From Desmodesmus armatus (taxonomy: Eukaryota; Chlorophyta; Chlorophyceae; Sphaeropleales; Scenedesmaceae): a stretch of 64,000 bases of DNA. The stretch's first letter is position 1, and each line of letters opens with the position of its first letter. Of this stretch, positions 56,599 to 64,000 are shown one piece after another. The DNA is taken from positions 42,516 to 106,515 of the forward strand of contig VIIQ02000284.1 in the NCBI GenBank assembly GCA_007449985.2, given 5' to 3'. Made by a program: the position numbers and the translations under genes. The notes beneath the pieces are model-generated. The model searched no databases, was not told the origin of the DNA, and saw only the letters and a list, made by a program, of their open reading frames with translations.

Positions 56599-58010
56599 CT
56601 ACATGGTAGATACATTCAAATTACAGAAAATGTGAGAAATTTCTACAAGTATTTAGATAAATTCAAAACAAAACAATATATTATAGATCTATCTAAATTA
56701 AAAATCAAATTTTCAAATGTGATAGAGCAGCACGACAAGCAATGCTTGGCAAGCAATGCATTACCACAACACACTGGTATACTTGCGTCAACTGCTGAAG
56801 ATGTAAAGCCCAAAATCATCTCCTGCATGACATAATATGACACAGCAGCAAGACAGTACGACATCGCATCCCAGCAACACACACATTGGTGACTTGGAAT
56901 TCAAAAGCTGGGAGGCACTCATTGGAACGTGGTCCCCAAGGGTTTGGAGTTTGGGTCGTGGAAGTCTTGTAACCTGAAACCCTGAACCCTGATCCTTGCC
57001 TTGCCTTGCTCCACACGCTGCTCCACTCGCTACCACCCCAGCAACCTCAAACCTACCAACCACAAAGGTACGAGTTATATTTCAGGCGTAAAATAGGGCG
57101 CAGGCCCTCACCTGCAGGCTCTTGCATGCCCCTGCTGCCTGGCTGGTCCTGTCCTGCAGCTTCACGTAGTACATCTCAAGGATCCTCAGCTGCTGCAGTG
57201 CCGTCATGCCACATGGCAGTGACAGCAGGGGGTTCATTGACAGCGCCAACTGATGGAGGTGGGTCAACAGGGTAAGGCTGTCAGGCAGGACCTGGGGAAG
57301 GGGGGGGGGGGGGCGAGGAAGAGACAAAATGAGACGATGAGAGCGTAGGTGGAGGGGGGTAGGGTGTGTGGGAGGACATCATATCAGGGCTTTGCTAGTG
57401 CACTTTGAGTGCACGCAGCTGTTGCAGTGCCGTCATGCCACATGGCAGTGACAGCAGGGGGTTCATTGACAGCGCCAACTGGTGGAGGTGGGTCAACAGG
57501 GTCAAGCTGTCAGGCAGGACCTGTGGGTGGGAGAAATGGGGGGGGGGGGGTAGGGGCGGGTCAGTCAGTGCCTGTCTAGGGAGGGGGTCAGGCTGTTCGG
57601 CAGAGCCGGGGGGGGGGGGCAAGGGTATTGTCGAGGGACTCCGTATTGAGCAAGGGCTACATGAAGCACCCAAACCCTACATGCTGAAAGCAATCAAAGC
57701 TCTACGGTAGGCGTGCACATGCATGCTCCTATCCACCCACACATACACGCACACATCTTGACTGCCACCCCTCTTCGCCTCCCCGCCCCGCCCACACACA
57801 AAACGACGTTTCCGTGCCAAAGAAACACGGAAAGTCCCCTCAAACATAGAAACATAGATACACAGTCCACTCACCGCCACGTGGTTCATGCTAGCGTCCA
57901 GGTAAGTCAGTCGGGTGAGCTTGCCCACTTCATCAGGCAGCTCAGCCCCCACTCCATCAAATACGCATGCACACTTGAGTTGGCTGCTACCCGCGACTTC
58001 CTTGCCGCCC

Positions 58011-58041
<31 letters not shown>

Positions 58042-61000
58042 CCTTGTCCCTTGAAAGCAGCCCCCCCCCTTCCCGCACACCCACACCCCGCACAAAAGCC
58101 CCCCCCCCCCCCCCCCCCCGCACGCCATGAGCGAGGATGACTCACCGCCACGTGGTTCATGCTAGCGTCAAGGTACGTCAGTCGGGTGAGCTTGCCCACT
58201 TCATCAGGCAGCTCAGCCAGGCAGTTGCTGCGCAGACCTAGGCTGTGAAGACCAACAAGCTGACCTGCGGGGGCGGAGGGGGGGGGCAAGGGGGGGGGGT
58301 GAGTGATGTAGTAGGCAACGGATTCAAAAGTGTTTGTGAGTGTGTGTGTGGGGGTGTGCAGTTGCTGCGCAGACCTAGGCTATCCAGACCCACCAGCTGA
58401 CCTGGGGGGGGGGGGGGGTGAGAGGGGGGGGTGAGTGATGAAGTAGGCAAGAGATTCAAATTGTTTGTGAGTGTGTGTGTGGGGGGGTGGGGGGGGTGGG
58501 GGTGTGCAGTTGCTGCGCAGACCAAGGCTGTGAAGACCCACCAGCTGACCTGCACGGGGGTGGGGAAAGGGAGGCAAGACGGGGACGGCGAGGGGTGTCA
58601 GCAAGTGAAAAGGGGGGGGGGAGAGCAGGATTGACGGCATTCATAGTAGTGATGTGTTGGTGAGGCAGTTGCTGCGTAGAGTCCCCGTCCCCCTGCCTGT
58701 TTTTGTGCCCCTGATGCGGACGCAAGCCCTCCTGCCTGACCTACTGCTGGTGGCAGTGCCGTGAGTCTGTTGTGTGACACCTCCAGGTGTTGCAGGGTGG
58801 CTCTATTCATCCCCACCCTTCATCCCACTACAGCCCCATGCATGAAGTGCAAGACAAATTACGTATCTTCCCGCCCCCTTCCCTTGCCCCCCCCCCACAC
58901 ACACACACCCGCCCAGATTTGTATTTGGCTGATAAACGTGCCGTCTTGCTTACCAACTGCTGGTGGCAGTGCTGTGAGTCTGGTGTCAAATACCTGGAGG
59001 TGTTGCAGGGTGCACTCCACCCCCCCCCCCTACCCCCAACATCCCACTACTGCCCAGTGCTTGAAGAAAGCCAGACAAAACATGACATCTGCTTCCTTCG
59101 TCTCTGTACACCCCCCCCCCCCCCCATCTACAAGAACTATGCCCGGAGTCGCCTTTGGGGCAGTGTGTTCTTCAAGTGACTTCCCGTCTCACCTACTGCT
59201 GGTGGCAGTGCAGTTAGTCTGTTGTCAGACACCTCCAGGTGTTGCAGGGTGGACAGGCAGCCAACACTGGGGGGAAGGCTCGACAGGTTGTTCATAGAGA
59301 GAGACAGGTGACTGCAGCAGCAGCAGCAGCAGCAGCAGCACATGTATCCTTGATAAGCAGCAACATAACTTGGAGGAAACTGGATGTGTTGTTGTCGTTG
59401 GTTATGGTATGGTGGGCCACTTGTGGCGGTAAGGCAAGCTGGATGGTGTTAGATGACCATACTACTGCTGCACCCACTGCGACAGCTACCAACTTGAGTA
59501 ATAGCAGCTGGGCCAGAGCCCCTTGAATATTCACCACCAGCAGCATGATAGGGCTTGTACACTGAAAGACCAAGCAACACGTGATTCATGTACAGATACG
59601 CAGCAACAAACACTGTGAGACACAACAGCAGTTACTCACGTGAGAGCCTTGAAGCTTCCCACAGTTGTTGGCAGCTCAGCCACGCCATTGCCAACAACAT
59701 TCAACACCTGCAGCAGCAGTGACAACAGCAGCAGGAGCAGCAGGAGCAGCAGCAGCAGCAGCAGTGACGACAGCGATGGTGGTTGCACTGCTGATCATGC
59801 AAGGTCACCTACATCGGTAGCAATTGTGCAGAACAGCCACAAAGCCTGGCACAGTCCTTTCCGACTCAGACAGCCCCTTCTCAAACGACACATCACAGAA
59901 TAGCTGCCTAGTCCACTTACACCCAGCCCCCCTGATCACCTGTAAGCTGGGCAGTCCTCTTGCCCCCTCCCACAGCACCCCCAGGTCGCTCCAACTTGGG
60001 TGCTCTGACCGGGGATCTTTGGTAGACAGAAGGGTGGCAAGGGTGTAGTTGTGCACTTGCTGCAGCTAATTAATTCAGCTGATTGATTCAGCTGCACCAA
60101 GTGCACAACTACGCCCTTGCCACCCTTCTGTCAACCAAAGACCCCCGGTCAGAGCACTCATGTTGATACCCCCCCCTTCCCCACCACCCCCACCCCCAAA
60201 CAGCTACACGCATGTGACTTGCACGTTCATAGTACGCTAGCAAGCCTGATGCTAGCTACATATGTATTCTCTGTGCCTAACACGTGTATCTTCTGTGCCA
60301 AACACACCCACAGACAAGCCTCACCTGCAGGCTGGTCAGTCCCGTTGCCCCCTCCCACAGAGCCCCCAGGTCACTCCATATCCAGCTGATGATCAGCTGA
60401 ACTTGTTGCAACTTGGCCATCCCTCTTGCAACCCCCCATGCAACCCCGCTCCCATCCTATAATCCTTACATTGCTCGTGTTGACCACCCCTCTCCCCCCC
60501 CCCCCCAAATATCTGCACCCAGCCTTACCTGCAGGCTGGTCAGTCCCGTTGCCCCTCCCACAGAGCTCCCAAATCACTCCAAATCCAGCTTATGTTGAGC
60601 TGCACCAACCGCCCAACCGGCCCAGGCTGGCTGGCAGCTGCACCCTACTGTTGTTGGACACATCCAGGAATGTCAGGCTGGGTGCCAGCACTGCTATGTC
60701 ATCTGGAATGATCGACAGGCAGTTGGAACTCAAGTCCAGATGGGCCAGGCACGACAGCTGGGTCAACTGCACGGAAAGAAATGAACACACGTGGAGACAT
60801 AACAAGGGTCAGCCTGAATTCATGGTGATTGAACAAGGCGGTTTGTGTTGTGGTGGTGGTGGTGGGTGGTGGTGGTGCTGTTGTTGGACACATCGAGGAA
60901 GGTGAGGCTGGGTGCCAGCCCTGCTATGTCATCAGGGATGATGGACAGGCAGTTGGAACTCAGATCTAAATAAGCCAGGCAGGACAGCTGGGTCAACTGC

Positions 61001-62930
61001 ACAGTCAAAGAAACAGCAACACAACAAGGGCCATTGAGTGAAAATGGTGATTTATGTGGTGGTGGAGGGGGGGGGGGGGAGGGTGGTGGTGTTTAACACA
61101 TCAAGGAAGGTCAAACTTGGTGCCAGCACTGCTATGTCATCTGGCGATTGACATGCAGTTGCTGCTTAGGTCAAGGTGGGCCAGGCACGACAGCTGGCTT
61201 AGCTGCAGGGACAAACAATAATACACGTGGCGGCACAGCAGATGTCAGTGTGAAATAACAGGGGGGGGGGGGGGGTTCAGGAAAGTGAGGCTGGGTGCCA
61301 GCACGGCTATGTCATCAGGTATGATTGACAGGCGGTTGCTGCTGAGGTCCAAATGAGCCAGGCAGGACAGCTGGGTCAACTGCACAGTAAAAGAAACAAC
61401 ACATGGCGACAGAACAAGGGTCAGTGTGATTCAACATGGCGGTTTGTGTGGTGGTGGTGGTGAGATGAGTGGGTCGGTGGATGGGGGTGGGGGTGTGAGA
61501 TGATGGGGGGGGGGGGGGGATGGAGACATCCAGGAAGGTAAGGAGGAGGGCTGACACTCCTCACCAGCTTGGATGATTGAGAGGCAGCTGCAGGGACAAA
61601 CATGTGAGATGGGCAGGGCAAAGCAGCATAGCTCTCACCGTCTGCATTGCATCCTGACAATCATATCTCACAAAGTACACGTCACATTAACACATTACTC
61701 CCTGTGTCTACACACCCACCCACCTCGCTGGGTAGTGCCCAGAGCATGTTCTTGCTGACGTCCAGGTGTTGAAGCACACGCAGGGAACCAATGTCAGCAG
61801 GGAGCCTGCAGGGGGGGGGGGGGGGGGGGGCAAGCAGCAGCAGCTAACATACACGGTTGTGCAGGACTGTATCCATACACATGCTGGCATGCCCAACTAG
61901 CCATACACCGCCTTGAAGATGCGGCCAGGTGAGCTTGGAGCAGAATGCAAGATTGCTCCCCCCACCACCACTGTCACCACCAATGGTGACCCCCACCCCC
62001 CCCACACACACACCTGTTGATGCCGTAGTTGCTTCGTGCCACCAGGTGTGTCAGTGCAGTCAGTGCACCCACACCAGGCAGGGGGTTGCACACCAACACA
62101 TGGCCACCCACAGCACGCATGGTCTGACCCTGCAGAGGGACGACAGCAGCAGCAGCAGCAGCAGCACCGTCAGCTGCGCACTGTCACGTTCAGCTTGGAA
62201 CTATAAAACCACATGCACAGCCACATCCGTCCACAACCCACATGCACCCATCACCCCCAAGGGTTCAGTTCCCTCTCTTTCTTCAACAGCACCCTGTTTT
62301 TGCCAAACCACTCAAGGAGGCACTTTGCCCCCTGCACCAATGCTTGTACCGCCTTCCCTAAGCCCCCTCCCTCTCACCCTGACTTCCAGCTTGTCCAGTG
62401 CAGTCAGTCCTGCCAGCACCCCCCAATCAGGTGTCATGTGGTCCACAGCAGCACCACTGTTGTCTATGCCGACATGCTTCTTTGAGACAGCAGTCAAGGC
62501 TGATAAAACTGCACTTCCCCAACCTTCAAAGCCCCTAAACCTCCTGCCCCTTCCCACCCTTGTCACCCCTAAACCCTGTTCTCACCCTAACTTCAAGCTT
62601 GTCCAGTGCAGTCAGTGCTGCCAGCACCCCCCAATCAGTTGTCATGTGATCCAACAGCAGCCCGACATGCTAAGGCTGTCAAAATTGAATTGCAACCCCC
62701 CAAAGCCCCCCAAATCCCCCCCCCCCAATAAGCCCTGTTCTTACCCTGACTTCCAGCTTATCCAGTGCAGTCAAAGCTGCCAACCCCCCCAATCAGGTTC
62801 ATGTGATCCAACAGCAGCTGCTGCAGCAGCGGCAGCCGGCCAACACTGCCGGGCACTACAGCAGCCTCCGACGGCTGACCGCTGCTGCTGCCACTGCTGC
62901 CGCTGCTGCTGCTGTTTGCACTGCCTGGCA

Positions 62931-62987
<57 letters not shown>

Positions 62988-63889
62988 CACCCACTGCGCC
63001 ATATCATCATCCCAACCACTGCTGCTGCTGCTGCTGCTCCTGCTGCTGGCTGCTTCGATGACGTCTTTCCTCGGCGTCTGTGTCTGCATCTGCTGCTGCT
63101 GCTGCTCCCGGGCGGCGGCTGTGCACACAGGGGTTGCTGAGGGCGAGGTGGGTCAGGCAGGACAGCTGATCAAGGTTGTCCAGTGCCTGTGGGGATTGAA
63201 AGCCACGACGGTGTGGTGGTGGTGGGGAAGGGCCGTTAGAAGGGGGTGCGTGTGCTGTTGACACAGAGTGTGTATGGCGGGGAGGGGGGGACCCTATACC
63301 AACCTCAACAGCAGGTTTGCAGCCAACACATCACGCCTTGTCTGAGGTTGCAGGGCTGTGAACACAGGGGTTGCTCAAGCGAGGTGGCAGGCAGGACAGC
63401 TGATCAAGGTTTCTAGGCTGCCTGCAAAACAGACAGACCCCCCCCCCCCCCCGCCTTCCACCCCTGTTCCCCACCCCTCACTAAAAAGCACAGTAAATAA
63501 AAGAAACAACAGAATCATACAGGAACCACCCACCTGTTTCTGCATATATCACAGTCAGCTGCTGCAGGCGGGGCAGCCCCCCCAGGGCATCACACGGGTG
63601 CCACTGTGGCAAACCGCTCCATTGGATCAGCAATGCTGATCCCCTCCCCTCCCCCCCCTCCCCCCCAGCAACATAGCCTGACGCCCTCCCCCACTCCCTT
63701 GCACACAAAGCCTACCACCCCCCCCCCCCCCACCACCACCACCACCCCACCCCCACACACTCCCTGTGTACACACGCCTCACCTGTTCCTGCGTAAGTGA
63801 CTGTCAGCTGCTGCAGGCGGGGCAGTCCTCCCATGCATCCAACAGGGGTGCTACTGTGCAAGCCGCTCCATTGGATCAGCAATACTGCT

Positions 63890-63922
<33 letters not shown>

Positions 63923-63999
63923 ACCCCCCGACCCCCACCACCCAACCACCCCGCCTTCCCAGCCTGTCCCCGCCCCTCAGCTCAAAAAAACAGAGCAAA
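54967..63999 (-). CDS. Leucine-rich repeat protein with long disordered C-terminus (5' end outside window)
   Basis: Read on the minus strand, LRR exons run from the right edge to 57112. They are followed by a large exon (54967-56598, about 543 codons) of Ala, Ser and Gln runs starting EMIPGLYIFSNTMPQYGDDL. Well-bounded LRR exons: 61724-61805 (LRVLQHLDVSKNMLWALP), 60.6-61.6 kb (LTQLSCLAHLDLSSNCLSII type), 59640-59707 (VLNVVGNGVAELPTTVG), 59193-59311 (HLSLSMNNLSSLPPSVG), 58146-58264 (RLTYLDASMNHVAV), 57112-57291 (60 codons, VLPDSLTLLTHLHQLALSMN). The consensus LxxLxLxxNxLxxLP is that of plant-type intracellular LRR (RSU1/PIRL-like) proteins, which mediate protein binding. No kinase, TIR or transmembrane segment is seen. 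Many exons have tandem decayed copies, so the spliced order is not certain. Candidate C-terminal stop TAA 54967-54969. Confidence 0.6.
56640..56760. other. AT-rich stretch in an LRR-gene intron
   Basis: About 120 bp with A/T well above the surroundings (AAACAAAACAATATATTATAG, ATCTAAATTAAAAATC). It lies between the C-terminal exon and its decayed copy. No element ends are recognised. Confidence 0.5.
57395..57525 (-). repeat. Pseudo-exon copy of the 57112-57291 LRR exon
   Basis: VLPDSLTLLTHLHQLALSMN and PLLSLPCGMTALQQLR are repeated almost without change, preceded by CCCACAG. After RALKVH a stop follows and the donor side is missing. The first 43 codons of a 60-codon exon were copied. Confidence 0.75.
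57853..58560 (-). repeat. Copies of the QLVGLHSLGLRSN / DEVGKLTRLTYLDAS exon
   Basis: The full exon is 58146-58264 (119 nt). Its donor half recurs at about 57868-57945. Its acceptor half (GQLVGLDSLGLRSN) recurs at about 58355-58405 and 58510-58555. All are separated by long C- or G-tracts. Only 58146-58264 keeps both splice sites. Confidence 0.75.
58735..59311 (-). repeat. Three copies of the LQHLEVSDNRLTALPPAVG exon
   Basis: The complete exon is 59193-59311. Partial copies end at about 58733 (ATLQHLEVSHNRLTALPP) and about 58955-59010 (LQHLQV.DTRLTALPP). Each keeps the GTAGGTGAG-like donor side and is followed by C-tracts. Confidence 0.75.
59930..60580 (-). repeat. Copies of the WSDLGALWEGATGLTSLQ exon
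   Basis: Segments encoding WSDLG(V/A)LWEGA(R/T)GL(P/T)SLQ plus a GTGA/GTAAGG donor end at about 59940, 60325 and 60530. The third lacks one G of the first two and is frameshifted. The first is embedded next to the 158-bp palindrome at 60000-60157. Confidence 0.7.
60000..60157. repeat. Near-perfect palindrome, 60-bp arms
   Basis: Arms 60000-60059 and 60098-60157 are complementary except at about three positions (GTGCTCTGACCGGGGATC... pairs with ...CCCCCGGTCAGAGCAC). The 38-bp centre is itself imperfectly palindromic (TGCAGCT...AGCTGCA). The structure could extrude a cruciform or, in RNA, a hairpin of about 75 pairs. Confidence 0.85.
60640..61600 (-). repeat. Tandem array of the LSCLAHLDLSSNCLSIIPDD LRR exon
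   Basis: Four copies with good homology lie near 60640-60770, 60880-61003, 61090-61205 and 61290-61385, and a fifth fragment near 61530-61600. The period is about 210-240 bp. Each has LTQLSCLA(H/Y)LDLSSN, IAxLAPSLTFLDVSNN and a TG/G-rich spacer. Copy three has lost bases after SSNCMSI. The spacers are also similar (CAACACAAC, GGTGGTGGTGG), so the whole exon-intron unit was amplified. Confidence 0.8.
62360..62850 (-). repeat. Three copies of the LTALDKLEV exon
   Basis: GACTTCCAGCTTGTCCAGTG on the plus strand, or the variant TAACTTCAAGCTTG, marks copies near 62380, 62590 and 62750. Each is followed by CCAATCAG..CATGTG.TCCA, that is (W)GVLAGLTALDKLEVR on the minus strand. The third is joined to LLQQLLLDHMN and the poly-Gln region, and is the probable functional one. 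Confidence 0.7.
62930..62987. repeat. (CTG)n run coding poly-Gln/poly-Ser in the LRR gene
   Basis: About 19 CTG triplets. On the minus strand the CAG repeat is read as Gln in the frame that continues into GSVGRLPLLQQLLLDHM, and as Ser in the frame of WDDDMAQWVN. The frame used is uncertain. Confidence 0.8.
63540..63999 (-). repeat. Duplicated LPRLQQLTV exon at the right edge
   Basis: GGLPRLQQLTVIYAETG (about 63540-63610) and GGLPRLQQLTVTYAGTG (about 63785-63835) are preceded by the same LLIQWSGL sequence. They are separated by C-tracts of up to about 30 bases. The upstream part of the gene lies beyond base 64000. Confidence 0.7.
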
Positions 64000-64000
64000 A

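Overview
The window looks like nuclear DNA of a green alga, most likely a chlorophycean. The genes are split into many short exons with GTGAGT/GTAAGT donors and CAG acceptors. Proteins are rich in Ala/Gln/Ser runs encoded by CAG/CTG repeats. Introns are full of poly-C/poly-G and CA/TG tracts, and DNA transposons and LTR elements are nested in each other. I see no rRNA, tRNA, CRISPR array or bacterial-style operon. The species cannot be named from the sequence alone.

Left part (1-36 kb) is accessory and rearranged. An LTR element on the minus strand (1-4447) runs off the left edge. It abuts an inverted, decayed copy of the 3' half of a formin gene (4448-11380), which is fused to a second C-terminal formin fragment (11381-11770). 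Two tandem copies of a gene for a Cys-rich sushi/CCP-like repeat protein follow, both on the minus strand: locus A (12.7-24.9 kb) and locus B (28.3-35.5 kb). Locus A is split by an LTR retrotransposon (13971-22763), which is itself interrupted by a CACTA transposon (17704-21522, 3-bp target duplication). Locus B is split by a 3.7 kb element (30382-34056) that has two 712-bp direct terminal repeats. Each of the two DNA-type insertions, and a 346-bp TA-flanked MITE in locus A, has its uninterrupted counterpart elsewhere in the window, so insertion sites and target duplications can be read directly.

Middle part (36-52 kb) carries the best gene models, all on the plus strand: a formin (FH1 plus FH2, ten exons, 36654-44942), an F-box/LRR protein (about 46.15-49.04 kb) and a small secreted dirigent-like protein (49895-51810, five exons, 153 aa). 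The last two have TATA boxes at plausible distances. A 405-bp hAT-type MITE with an 8-bp target duplication lies just upstream of the formin.

Right part (55-64 kb) is one minus-strand leucine-rich-repeat gene, open at the right edge, with a long low-complexity C-terminal exon. Its LRR exons recur as complete and decayed tandem copies within the introns. The same exon-by-exon duplication is seen in the formin and its inverted copy. This repeated copying of exons with their splice sites is the most unusual property of the window. Nothing suggests that these genes form one pathway.
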